From Heligmosomoides polygyrus polygyrus (taxonomy: Eukaryota; Nematoda; Chromadorea; Rhabditida; Heligmosomidae), in NCBI GenBank assembly GCA_947396885.1, contig OX377205.1:29637899-29701898 (forward strand): a stretch of DNA of 64,000 nucleotides, in the 5' to 3' direction. This document shows, piece after piece, positions 22,242 through 33,395 of the stretch (within the stretch, counting starts at the first letter, position 1; each line of letters opens with the position of its first letter). The position numbers and the translations under genes are program-made. The notes under the pieces were generated by a model, which did not search any database, was not told where the DNA came from, and was given only the letters and a program-made list of their open reading frames with translations.

Positions 22242-22728
22242 AACGCGCCATTGTCATAGCCTGAAATACAACATCCAGTTTTTAGCATATTCTCAACATT
22301 TATTCTCGCTCATTAGTTTTATTCAATTTCCTAACTCTTATCATCGAAGTTGTTTAGAACATTAGACTTAAACATACCAGACAACAACCAAGACGACAAG
22401 AGATGAGGCTCAGACCATATAAGAGTTGGCTTAGAACTAGATACAGTTGAAGTTAAAAGTTCCCTTCTTTCCAGCAAGTATTACGGCACAGTAGAGTCTA
22501 GCGACGGGATGTAATTTCTTGCTTCTACTTGTGTGTCAATGTAGTTGAAACATTACAATGACATTACAATGAAAAGAGCCATACCTAGGCAGCGGCATTA
22601 AAACCTAGCTCTAGCCTATTCTTTAGAAATTTCGCACGTGATATGAGAACTTAAGTTCAGTCAGTGGCGGTCAACACTCAAAATTTCTTTATGTAAAAGT
22701 TTCTGTTCTTATTTCAAGTTTATTACAG

Positions 22729-22986
22729 AATGCGACAACGCAAGGATCTCCATCAGAAACACCAACGACATTTCTGATTTCTCGAAAAACTGCCCTAACC
22801 CTAAGGTGTTAAAACTGGTGCGAGATCAAAACAACAGAGGATTTCTTCCGGCCGGGAGGATGTCTGCTAAACAATTCTACAGTTTTGTAAGGGCACCGGA
22901 ACTGCACATGTGTATTCGAGTGGAGCACTCGACGTTTTCGACCCTGAATTTGTCGAATATTATGCGAATTCATAGCACCTGTGAAG
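22729..22986 (+). CDS. Receptor L-domain-like exon (upstream or separate gene)
   Basis: Begins after acceptor TTTATTACAG and ends at donor G|GTAGGT. It is open throughout and cysteine-bearing: 'ECDNARISIRN', 'FSKNCPNPKVLKLV', 'APELHMCIRVEHSTF', 'IHSTCE'. The CP..x.L / LxMCIRVE pattern is that of nematode receptor L-domain (irld-like) proteins, as in the exons from 33196. Its end phase (one base) does not fit the start of the exon at 33196 (one completing base). So at least one exon is missing between them, or this belongs to another family member. About 10 kb of mostly retrotransposon sequence separates them. Confidence 0.6.
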
Positions 22987-23395
22987 GTAGGTGAATTACA
23001 TTAGCATGGCTTGTAGACATGTTTCCAGAGAGAGGTCTCTTTTAATAGACCATGAATATCCGATATGCCTTTAAATGATCATTACATACGAACATTGCGA
23101 TGAAAACTGCAGAATACATCTTTTAAGCAGGCTGTTAGTAGTCAAAGTGTTCCGCGTTGACTCTACCGGGGTCAACACGTAGTGAAATCAGATGGTACTG
23201 CATGAATGATCGCAGCTGCATACTGCAGCAGTTCCTCCATAGAGTGGAGCTTATGGGGTTCATCCATCCCGTTCATTGTCGCACTATTTTTATTGTGCCT
23301 TATCCCCAGTAGGATCTTTGATTTTATATTTATGAGACTATTTGAGCGAAGCCTTTCAATGGTAGTGATATTTGCTTTTCGAGATCAAGGAGGAT
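22987..23395. other. Intronic or intergenic, no gene seen
   Basis: No further exon with matching phase was found here. Confidence 0.4.
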
Positions 23396-23397
23396 GG

Positions 23398-25180
23398 ATG
23401 TTACTTACTTACTTTGATACTTTGATGGTCCTTTGTCGGCTGGAGGTCTTCTCAGCGGGGACCACAACTCTTCCAGACCGCTCGATCTCTGGCTGCTTGC
23501 ATCCAGTGATGTAGACTCCGCTCTCTGAAAGATCTTGAGAATGAGTCTGCCCATCGCGTTGGCGGTCGTCCCAGTGGTCTCTTATGGTCTCTCGGGAGCC
23601 ATTCTGTGACACGGAGACTCCATCTATCGTCCTTTCGTCGAAGCAGGTGTCCGGCCCAGCGATATTTGGACTTCTTGATGTACTGCAGCGGGTCTGCTAA
23701 TTGCGACTTCTCCCATAGCTCCGAGCTTCGTAGGCCTTCTTGCCATTGCTGACGAAGGCTTGTCCTTAGAAGACATCTCTCCAGTGCACGATGCGTAGTT
23801 TGCATCGCTCTGGCGATTGTCTTGTTGTCGGGCCAGGTTTCCGTCGCGTAACACATTGCAGGCAGTACAGAGGCGTTGAATATCGAGGCCCTGAGGCCGG
23901 GATCCTTGACCTGATCGGTAACTTTGCGAATCGAACTGAAGGCTGCCCATGCTGCGCGTCTCCTGCTGGCGATTTCAGGAGCGAGGTCGTTATCCATGTT
24001 CAGCTCTCTTCCCAGATAGACGTAGGAGTCGACCTGTTGCAGAGCGACTCCATTTAACCTTACGAGTCCCGTGTCACACCACTGGTTGACCATAAATTGT
24101 GTCTTGGACATATTCATGTCCAATCCAATCTTCATACCTGCCACATTAAGCTCGTTCAGCATTTCCTCGGCTTCTGCCGTGCTGGTAGAGATAAGAACAA
24201 TATCGTCGGCGAAGCGAAGGTTGCTGATCCGTTTACCGTTGACAAGGTAGCCTTTATCGTCCCAGTTCAAGTCTTTCATGGCATCCTGGAGTGCCGCTGT
24301 GAATAGCTTGGGAGAAATCGTGTCTCCCTGCCGTACTCCTTTCCCAATAGGAATTTTAAGCTTTCGATCGAACAGCTGGATGGAAGTCGATGTGTTCGAG
24401 ATGCATTCGTCGAGAAGTCGGATGTAGGGCGATGGTATACCAGCGTGCACAAGGGCGTTCAGAATGGCGTTGATTTCCACAGAGTCGAACGCTTTCCGAT
24501 AATCCACGAAGACAAGGACAAGTGGGAGGTGGTATTCGCGGCTCCTTTCGATGAGCTGTGAGACAGTCTGAATATGGTCCATGCAGGAGAAATCCTTGCG
24601 AAACCCTGCTTGCTCCACTGGCTGATATTCATCCAAGCAACGCTCCATGCGGTTAAGCACCACTATCTTGGTGAAGATCTTGTACACAACCGAGAGAAGA
24701 CTGATGGGTCGATAGTTGTTGATATCCTCCTGCTGACCTTTTTTGAAGATTAAAACTGTTTTCGACTCCTTCCATGAGTCCGGAATCCTACCAAGTCGAA
24801 GGTAGTGGTTGAAGTGCTTGACAAGAAGTGAGCAGACGGCACTGCCACTCGCACGAAGGAGATCAGCAGAAATGCCGTCCGGTCCGGGAGCAGTGCCCGG
24901 CTTCATCCTTCTGATAGCATGAGCAACTTCTGATTCCAGAATGGGAGGTACTTCCTCAGCTGGTGGCATCAAGCATTTCGGGACAGTGATTGAAGAACGG
25001 AACAGATCTGTGTAGAATTCCTGAACGATGGCTTCCATCGCTCTTCGAGACGTTTGCGTTGTTCCATCCTTATCCACAAGGGCTGACATTATTGCCTTCT
25101 GATCGCAGAGATCTCGTTTGCAGCGCTTTATGCTTGAACCTTTCCCAGCCGCTTCTAACAGCTTCAATCTTCTGTCGGAT
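23398..25180 (-). mobile_element. RTE-type retrotransposon, 5'-truncated (family RTE-B, copy 2)
   Basis: The coding part is followed by a tail of tandem GTAA (AAGTAAGTAAGTAAC, plus-strand 23397-23411), as expected for an RTE 3' end. The 5' truncation removes the AP-type endonuclease. This is the best-preserved retroelement in the window. Confidence 0.9.
23452..25167 (-). CDS. RTE reverse transcriptase, uninterrupted 571-codon ORF
   Basis: Reverse transcriptase of the RTE clade; copies element RNA into DNA at a nicked target. Domains in order: linker (residues 1-80), RT fingers 'GTAPGPDGISADLL' (about 90-105), 'INNYRPISLLSVVYKIF', 'QAGFRKDFSCMDH', palm 'FVDYRKAFDSVE', 'GVRQGDTISPKLF', catalytic 'RFADDIVLI' (about 315), 'YLGRELNM', and a C-terminal region with 'YRWAGHLLRRKDDRW' and 'GRPPTRW'. 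No stops or shifts interrupt it, so it was inserted recently. Without the N-terminal endonuclease it is unlikely to be autonomous. The frame ends in 'KSCGPR' at 23452. Confidence 0.88.
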   Translation of the reverse strand: MKLLEAAGKGSSIKRCKRDLCDQKAIMSALVDKDGTTQTSRRAMEAIVQEFYTDLFRSSITVPKCLMPPAEEVPPILESEVAHAIRRMKPGTAPGPDGISADLLRASGSAVCSLLVKHFNHYLRLGRIPDSWKESKTVLIFKKGQQEDINNYRPISLLSVVYKIFTKIVVLNRMERCLDEYQPVEQAGFRKDFSCMDHIQTVSQLIERSREYHLPLVLVFVDYRKAFDSVEINAILNALVHAGIPSPYIRLLDECISNTSTSIQLFDRKLKIPIGKGVRQGDTISPKLFTAALQDAMKDLNWDDKGYLVNGKRISNLRFADDIVLISTSTAEAEEMLNELNVAGMKIGLDMNMSKTQFMVNQWCDTGLVRLNGVALQQVDSYVYLGRELNMDNDLAPEIASRRRAAWAAFSSIRKVTDQVKDPGLRASIFNASVLPAMCYATETWPDNKTIARAMQTTHRALERCLLRTSLRQQWQEGLRSSELWEKSQLADPLQYIKKSKYRWAGHLLRRKDDRWSLRVTEWLPRDHKRPLGRPPTRWADSFSRSFRERSLHHWMQAARDRAVWKSCGPR

Positions 25181-25855
25181 GGATGTTACATATTCCATTT
25201 TCAACATTAATGAATACTAACTATAATTAGCAGGAAACAATGTCGTTGTGTTCTCCAGCACTTACAGAACAATTAGAACATATCTGAGTCGGTCTTGCGC
25301 TCTGATCATATGATTTCAAGCTACAAGGTGACTCTCGAGTAGTACTTCGCTTTCCTTAGCACCGCGACGATGTCCACTCGTTTGAGTGGACAGCGGAGAG
25401 GGCGCGGCGGGCGGTCCACGCATTTGGGCGAGTTTTCGGAAGAACTTTCTCTATTGATGTTTTTGTTCGATTTTCTTTTCAAAAATTCGCAAATTATAGT
25501 AAAAAGATCAAAGTTAGGAAGAAAAATGATTGAATTAGTTAGTTAGTTAATTAGTTAATTAATTAAATAATTAATTAGTTCAAGACAAGGACTTTTTCAT
25601 TAAAATTAACGAGCAAAATTAATATGAAACATGAATTTTACACTTAAGTGAAACCTAGGCTCTACGTGATTATGACAATAAACAATCATTTAACAAGTAC
25701 ACTTTCTTCCGCGAATGTGGGTGCGTTGTCGGTGCGCTCCTTTGAGTTTGTAGAGGCACTGAAACAAATAAATTGATTTCTGTGCAGTGCAGGAAAGGAA
25801 TTGGTCTTGTAGCAAGTCAAGAGACCTAGGCTGAGGCGTTAAGTGCGTTCTGTGT
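25181..25855. other. No gene; TTAATTAG microsatellite at 25537-25582
   Basis: A hairpin GTCCACTCGTTTGAGTGGAC is at 25372-25391 and a GTTAGTTAATTA simple repeat at 25537-25582. No coding signature. Confidence 0.5.
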
Positions 25856-25859
25856 GGCA

Positions 25860-28330
25860 GCTCCAAGACTACTACCAACGGTGTTGGTATAATCGTCTCC
25901 GAACGCTTCCGAGACGCGATTGCAAGGCTGGAGCGTTTTAGCGACCGCTTGACGAAGATCGTTGTCGCTGCTGAACGGCGAATGTATCATCTCTTCTCTG
26001 CGTATGCTCCGCAGACTGGCTGCTCCGAAAGAGATAACGATGCGTTTTGGAGCCTGCTGATGAGGAGACAGCGGAAGTTCCGTAACTGGACGTAATTATT
26101 GTTGAGGGTGATCTTAATGGTAACGTTGGAGCAACGAAAGTCGCTCACAGCTGTCATAGTGATTTCGGACACGGCTCACGTTAAGCAGATGGTGAGCGCA
26201 TATTTGAGTATGCGGAATCAGACGACCTCACTATCATGATCACGAAATTTCTAAAGCGATGCTCCCACCTCACCTCGTTCTATAGCGGGAACACTGAAAC
26301 ACAAATTGAATTTGTCCTTGTGAGCAATGGAGACCAAGGGCTAGTCACTTACGCGAAGGTCGTGCCGTGCAAGGCGGTCGCCACGCAACAACGATGTGCG
26401 CTATGGAAATCGCTCCTCTGAGCACTAGGTAGAGCGGTCCAGCAAAACTTAGGTGGTGGCGATTGAAAAAGGAAGAAGCAGCTGTGTCATCTCGTATTCG
26501 GTTGCCGACGGTCACGATGGTACAAGATACCTGGGGGGGTGCTACCGAAACCATGCTAAATGTCGCACGCTCCGAACTTGGCACTACGAAACCTGGACGG
26601 CGTAAAGTCGTAAGGCATCTATGGTTGTGGACTAGCGAGATTAAAGAAAAAGTTCGCGAGAAGAAGAGGTTATACCATTTATTTCTCCTCGGCAATACAG
26701 CCGAGAAATGACGCGTGTATCAGGAAGCGAAGAAATCGACCAAGAGGGCAGTAGCCGTTTCAAGAGCCACTCATTATGATTATGTCAACGAGAGACTTGA
26801 GTCGCGCGATGGTTTCTTTATCGACTTGTCGAGTTCCGTCATCACCAGACCGAGGATGATGAAAAGTTCTTTGGCATACCGATGAGAATAGTCATTTCCT
26901 AACCGCAAAATGGCCTTGAATCAATGGCGCAACTACTTCGAGGAAATCTCGATGGTAGAGTTTTCCCATCCAGCCATTCCGCCTGCTTCTCCGGTGTACG
27001 GCCCCGTTCAGAGCATCACTATTAAGGAGAAAGAAGCGGCTTTAAAGAGGTGAAGCCAGGAAAGGCAACGGGCCCAATTGGTCTGGCGACCGATTTGTGG
27101 ATGTTGAAATCCTGGCACCCAGCTAAGTGGCTGACGATGTTCTTCAAACAGATTGTTGCGGAGAAGAAAGTACTAGAGAGTTGGGAGATAAGTACGGCGA
27201 TTCCGATTTGGAAGAAGAGGGGCAGTTCAGCAGTCTGCACAAGCTACCGTCCAAATCGTTTGCTTTCGCATAGCATAAAGATCTTTGAGCAAAATGTTGA
27301 TGGACGCATTCATGATGTCGTGCAGCTTTCTACCAACTATTGTAGCTTTGTACCTGGGTATGGCCCTATCGATGTCATATATGCCGTTCGCTACTTATAG
27401 AAAGGCGCCGCGAAAAACAGGAGCCGGTGCATCCTCTCTTCCTCGACTTGGAGGCCTTCGATCGTGGTCCACGTAAAGTGATATGGTGTGCTTTAAGACA
27501 GCATAACGTCCCGAAGAGCTTATTGTGTGGGTGCAAATACTCTACTCTTGTCCGAGGAGTAGAGTGCTTAAGGTAAATAGCATTGAGCTGCCACGTACTT
27601 TGGTATTCAAGTACCTAAGATCAGCGATCGCGTCCGACGGCGGTCTACTCGTTGAAGCCAACCTACGCGTGAGTGCAGTGTGGTGCAATTCTGACGGGAG
27701 TGTTCTACAACACGAAGATGCCAGAGCGGCTTAAATCGAAGATCAACAAAGCAGTCGCTCGACCTTTAGCTTGAGCTAGAAGTGAACTCACAAATCCAGC
27801 TTACTCCAAACGGCGCTTTCTCTGACCAAGGTGTTCTGCGTCGAAGATACAAAGGCGCCTCAAATCGAAGATCTACAAAGCAGTCATTCGGTCGGTAGAT
27901 CGGTAGCTATTTACGGAGCTGAGTGCTGGCCCTTTTTTTAAAAAAATTGAAAGGCACCTCAGAGTAATGGAAACGAAGATGATGCGATGGACGGCAGGGG
28001 CTACGCGTTTGGAGAGAGTGCGCATCGACTCAATTCAAGATTTGGTGTCACCCCCAATATTTGAGAAGTTGCGCGAAGCTTCTCTGAGATTGTACGGGCA
28101 CGTTCTTCGCGCAGAAGGTGACGCTGTCCGGAATACTGGGCTTAACTTCGAGGTTCCCGAAAAGGGGCTCGAGGGATACCAAAGCAGAGCTGGCTTGATA
28201 CGCTGCATCAGGACTTGAAGATGGCTAGGTTGCTCCCTGATCAGGCATTTGATCGGGAAAGTGACGCCAGTATTCCAGGAAAGCGGATCCCGCAACAAAG
28301 CGGGACAAACAGTGAAGAAGAAGGAGAAGA
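25860..28330 (+). pseudogene. RTE-type retrotransposon, degraded (family RTE-A, copy 2)
   Basis: Retains part of the AP-like endonuclease ('EGDLNGNVGA' at about 26107, then 'MITKFLKRCSHLTSFYSGNTE', 'IEFVLVSNGDQGLVTYAKVV'). The linker and RT follow: 'KPGKATGPIGLATDLWM' (27050), 'SYRPNRLLSHSIKIFE', 'DGRIHDVVQLSTN', later 'METKMMRWTAGATRLERV' and 'LRLYGHVLRAEGDAV'. The YADD block appears to be deleted and many stops are present. It is the longest RTE-A copy here and the only one with endonuclease sequence. Confidence 0.85.
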
Positions 28331-28787
28331 AGTTAAACATCTGGGGCTCTGAGTGATTATGGCAATAAACATCATTCACAAGAACACATCCTTTCGTTGA
28401 AGCACCAACAACATCGAACAAACCCATTTTACGCAACTGGAGCAGCGAGATCTTTAAATTCCGCGGTCAGAATGTCATTCTCTATCGCACCCTAAAAAAT
28501 GCTCGAAATCCACAGATTTTCGTTTTAAAAGTCGACTAAGATGTTCTTATTGGTAGTAGCAGCTCGCGATGACGATGTCCACACAAGTGATGCGACACCC
28601 GCGCGCATAAAAAAAGCAGCAGACCATCGGGCGCATTGAGTGCGAAAGCGATCTCGTCGTGGATGTGTTAAACAACAACAGATCTTCTCGCAGCTTGCGA
28701 CGGACAGGCACTGTAGCAAGTGGCCGGTTCACAAACACTCCAGTGTCGCCCTACTCTGGGCATCTTGTAATATATGACAGTAGAAGA
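28331..28787. other. No recognisable gene
   Basis: Short spacer between two RTE-A copies in opposite orientation; no protein-like frame. Confidence 0.45.
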
Positions 28788-30393
28788 TCATCATCATTTT
28801 CAATAGCGTTTGTCCCGATTGGTGGCGGGGTCCGCTCTTCTGGTCTGGTGACGCCACTTCTCCCGATCAAACGCTTGGTCGGGATGGACACCAGCTAACT
28901 TCAAGTCCATATGCAACGTATCTAGCCAACGTTGTTTCGGGCGTTCTCTGGGCCGTTTTTCAGGGACTTCAAGATTCAGGCCAATCTTACACACGGTGTC
29001 GTAGTTAGCGCGAAGGACGTGACCATACCATCGTAGACGTGCTTCGCGCAACTTGTCAGCTATCGAGGCGACACCGAACCTTTGTCGCATGGTTTCATTG
29101 CGAACGCGGTCCAATCGCGTTACTCCAGCCGTCCACCTTAGCATTTTCGTCTCCATTACACTGAGGCGGCTTTCAATTTCCTTAGTCACAGGCCAGCACT
29201 CAGCACCGTACGTCGCTACTGGGCGGACGACTGCTCTATACACCTTTGACTTGAGGTACTCAGGTATTGTCTTGTCGCAAAGCACCCCAGTCAACGAACG
29301 CCATTTGGACCAGGCTGCACTCACACGCGCATTCACCTCCAACTTTAGACTGCCATCGGACGTGACTGTTGATCCAAGATACTTGAAAGATGTAACTCGT
29401 GAGAGCTCAGTACCATTGATCTTAATGGATCCATGCTCATTCACATCCGTCGTCAAGTATTCCGTCTTTTTGACGTTTAGCTTGAGTCCGAACAATGCTA
29501 ATCGATCGCACCACGCCTGTTCCTGTCGCTCGAGCTCTGCTTTGTCTTCGCATGCAAGCATGACGTCATCGGCATACAGCAGCGTCCAAGGAGCTGCCCT
29601 TTGGAGATCGCGCGTAATTGCATCCATAACGATCACGAAGAGCAGTGGGGAGAGCGCAGATCCCTAGTGCACTCCGACAGAGATTGGAAAGTCGGAACGC
29701 GTACCATATCACTTCCCGCGGAACGCGGTCGAAGGCCTTCTCCAAGTCCAGGAAGGCAAAATGCACCGGTTTCTGTTTCTCGCGGTGTTTCTCTATCAAA
29801 AGACGAACAGCGTGAATGGCATCAACAGTGCCACAGCCAGAGACGAAACCACACTGATTCGTGGAAAGCTGGACGACATCCCGAATACGTCCATCGACAA
29901 TTCGCTCAAAGATTTTCATGGTGTGCGAAAGAAGGCGAATTGGTCGGTAACTAGCACAGTCTGCAGGACTGCCCTTCTTCTTCCATATCGGAATAGTCGT
30001 GCTTTGCTGCCAACCCTCAGGCACTTTCTTCTCAGCAACAACCTGATTGAAAAACCTGGTCAGCCAGTCAGTAGGGCACCAGCCATTCGACTTCCATAGG
30101 TCAGCTGGCAGATCATCGGGACCAGTGGCTTTGCCTGACTTCATCTTCCTCAGAGCTGCTTCAGTTTCGCTCACTGTGATCTTCTGAACGGGACCGTATA
30201 CAGGTGATGCAAAAGGAACGGCAGGATGCTCAAATTCTACATTCGAGATTTCCTCGAAGTATTCGCGCCATCTCTTCACAGCCCTCTTACGATCCATCAG
30301 AAGATACGATCCATCAGACAGTAGAAGATATTTGTTTGAAATAAATCCTACAATATGTGGAGTAGCTAGTCCGTTCTTAACGAAGGGAGTCAC
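28788..30393 (-). pseudogene. RTE-type retrotransposon (family RTE-A, copy 1)
   Basis: Two long minus-strand frames: 30393-29566 covers RT fingers and palm ('KSGKATGPDDLPADLWK', 'SYRPIRLLSHTMKIFE', 'FLDLEKAFDRVPREVIW') and 29636-28800 covers 'LLYADDVMLACE' (catalytic YADD) to 'RRADPATNRDKRY'. At the join a block of roughly 35-40 codons is missing after 'EVIWYAF'. The frame then shifts to 'FPISVGVH*GSALSPLLFVIVMDAI', where a TAG replaces the expected Q of the conserved HQGSALSP motif. The element is therefore inactive. The tail is (ATG)n. The 5' end is truncated. Confidence 0.88.
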
Positions 30394-31330
30394 ACGAATG
30401 GGCGGGGCCGACCAAAGAGTACGACATCATGTGACTCTGTACCCTATGCGATACCGCTGTGTCTTTGAGCTTAACCATATCCAATTTTCGTATTTGTCAG
30501 CATATCTCTAGATTTTTGTCACACAATTAGAGGTATTTGGATGGTAATCGTGAAGCAGCGTCCGAATTCAAAAGGCGTGTCACAGGTGTAGTTCAAGAGG
30601 CGTCCAGATTCAGAACATGCTTCACAGACGTCGCAAACGAGGGCTCGGATATCGCAAACGGGTATAAATCAAGATAAATAAATAAATGAACATAAACATT
30701 AATTTAGAAGGATTTTAGAAGAGATCCCACAAGCGCCATTCACTATCCTTCATCGTAAGCTTCGTTTTCGTAAGCTTGTCCCACCCCCTCCCCCCTCGAT
30801 CCCTCGGCCCCCAAGATTGGCACTGAGCAACACTGCGTTCAGGTCACGAACGAACAGCCGAAGCCGTCCGGTCACAAATTATTCACAAGTGTTCAATTTT
30901 GGCACGCCGTTTAACCGTAGTTTCTTCAGAAATGTTAAGGAGTGATCGTATTTAGTTCCCATGAGAAGTGTGTTTCTCATGCCAGGTATTGATCGAGTTG
31001 TGCCGGCGTATGTTGTACTTTCGCGTCCTGTGGGTCTATGCGCGAGCGTTCATAACCCTGCGGCAATAGAAAGCGAGTCAGCGGTAATGAGTCTTCCATT
31101 CGTTACTCGCCTTGGTCGAGAGTAGCCTGAATAAACCTTTCTGAGCGGAAGCTGTTTTACCGCCATCCCAACAGGGCTTCGACGTTGTCTGAAGATGCAT
31201 TTTGGAATACAGTCTACACATCTCCAGTCTCTATCAGTTACGTGAAAGGAAAAGCAGCGAAGCTTGGGTTTAATTGTTTGGAATTTTTTCGTTGAATGGC
31301 GTATGAGTTTTCTTTTATTAGTTTTAATAA
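30394..31330. other. No recognisable gene
   Basis: Contains a weak piece resembling the 42-bp minisatellite (30555-30640: 'GCGTCCGAATTCA', 'GCGTCCAGATTCAGAACATG', 'CACAGACGTCGCA'). No exons seen. Confidence 0.45.
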
Positions 31331-32905
31331 CACAGAGTGTCTCAAAAAATGTATACACTGTTTGAAAGGTGATAACTTTGTTCATAGCAAGGGAACTGAA
31401 GAAGTTAAGGGCTCATATGAAAGCATAAGAATGTAGAAATTTTCTGACATATGAGTGGCGTGGAATGCGCCAAGCACTCGTCTGAAAATTTCAATTTAAC
31501 ACTCGATTGATTGTGTTCCGCTTGAGTACATTCACAAAGTGGCCTTTCGATTGATTTGTGCTTATTTTACAGTCTAAAACTTAATTACGCATTACAGCTT
31601 GCTAAAATGGAGAGTATTCTAAAAAATAAAGGTACTATGTGAAGAGTTGTAACGTTGCTGCTTGTAAAGCATTTGAGGATATTTGAGACTCACGTGAATG
31701 CGCAGGGCAACGGGATTACTGTGGCGTGCAAATAGTTAAGATTGCGCCATGCTTCTCCCTGAAACCTTGCATTCCAGGCTCGATTGATTGCGCATGGGCT
31801 GAATGCCTGTTACAATCTTGTTACTGCTTTGCCAGGTCAACCTGCACTGTGCTTTTTTTAACGTTTAAAAGTAGGCAATCATGTGAAAGACACGTTACAT
31901 GCGAGTTTATTGATTGCACGATTTAAATGCTAGTAGGAGCTGCATTTTACAAGACGCATTCTGCGGACGAATAAAGCAACATTTAAGCTGAAGGAAAGGT
32001 TGATCGGCATAACTGCAGCTACTGGACGACGGGAAACGTTAAAAGAAGCACAGCACAGGTTAATGTGATTAACCAGCAACAAGATTGTAACAATCGTTCA
32101 GCCCATGCACAATCAATCGAGTCGGGAATGCAAGGTTTCAGGCAGGAGCATGGCGCAATCTTGACCATTTACAGGCCACAGTAATCCCGTCGCCCTGCCC
32201 TTTCATGTGAGTTTAAATATATCTAAATGCTTTACTAGCAGCAATGTTACAACCCTTCACATAGTAAAAGGATAAAGGATAAAGGATAAAGGATAAAGGA
32301 CAGCGTTATTCAATCCCTTCTGGGATGCGCCAGCGCATTCTAATTCTACGGGATGTCGTGGAGGCGACATGAATGCGTATTTGGCCACACAATGACTTGC
32401 GGTGGCCAGTCGATGAACAAGTCAGCGCTCTATCCTTCCCAGACAAGTCTGGTACCAATTCACCGACCCCGGAGGGATGGAAGGCTTGGTTGGCCTGGGC
32501 GGGAAATCCGAACCAAGAACCTGGTATCGGGTGTACGCGGCAGTCGCGCCTCCTCCGACTGCGCTACACGCGCCCACCCTTCACATAGTACCTTTATTTT
32601 TTAGAACACCTTCATTTTTCGCAAGTTATATTGTGTGATCAAGTTTTAAATTCTAAAATGAGCACAGATCAATCGAAGCGTCCTCATTGTGAAGAAATTA
32701 TAACACGTATTCAGGCGAAACACAATCAATCGAGTGTAAAATAAAGAAATTTCAGACGAGCGCATGGCTCATTCCATGCCTTTTATATGCCAGAAAATTT
32801 CTATTTTTTAAGCTTTCACATGAACTCTTAACTTCTTCAAAACCTTTAACACGAACAAAGTTATCGCCTTTCAAACAGTGTATACATTTTTTGAGAAACC
32901 CTGTA
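31331..32905. mobile_element. Large foldback element FB2 containing a SINE
   Basis: Ends CACAGAGTGTCTCAAAAAAT and, inward from the right, ACAGGGTTTCTCAAAAAATG. Arms stay recognisable from the ends to near the centre (about 31940). Examples are 'GTATACACTGTTTGAAAGG', 'ACACTCGATTGATTGTG' and, closer to the centre, 'GATTACTGTGGC' against 'GCCACAGTAATC'. No transposase. Without the SINE at 32267-32576 the element is about 1.25 kb. The TIR sequence resembles Tc1/mariner-type non-autonomous elements; target duplication is unclear. Confidence 0.75.
32267..32576 (-). mobile_element. tRNA-derived SINE copy 2 (likely source locus of copy 1)
   Basis: Flanked by a perfect 14-bp duplication CCCTTCACATAGTA (32253-32266 and 32577-32590). 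The minus-strand head has TGTAGCGCAGTCGG (A-box-like) and the B box GGTTCGGATTTCC. The tail is four (TTTATCC) units. Inserted in the right arm of FB2. The sequence just beyond its tail reappears attached to SINE copy 1 at 18 kb. Confidence 0.88.
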
Positions 32906-33195
32906 TAATAATACTGCTGCGTACTGAATAGGCGCTTAGTTGTTAGCTTTGAAAGAACTCTGAAATTCCTCTCAAACAAAAATCCTTATTGATCATTGAT
33001 ACACAAATAGATATTTGCATTAAACATATCGACAAAATAAAAATGGATATTACCACCATCGTTGTGACAGTGGCGAACAACAATTGTTTAATTACTTTAT
33101 CTAATTATTTGTCTTATTATTATTTCCATTTACTTATTCATTTATATATGTAGTAATGATTCGTTAGTAATCTTTGTGATCCTTGTGATCTTCAG

Positions 33196-33395
33196 AGCGC
33201 AATATGTTATAGGGCCATCGCTACGCATTTACCACAACAACAATCTAAGAGCCATATTGCTCCATCCTACATTCATGGGCCGCGCCGACATAGGAAGTGT
33301 TCTAATTCGCGGCAACAGGGCACTTTCACCTGAAATGATTCAGAAGTTGAAGCGGTCGTTTCCAGACATGGTCTGCGATTTGCAAGTATACGGAG
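33196..33395 (+). CDS. L-domain gene exon (first seen)
   Basis: Acceptor GATCTTCAG, donor G|GTAAAG. Encodes 'VIGPSLRIYHNNNLRAILL', 'IGSVLIRGNRALSPEMI' and 'CDLQVYG', the second half of an L domain. It needs a preceding exon ending with two spare bases, which I could not find. Confidence 0.72.
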
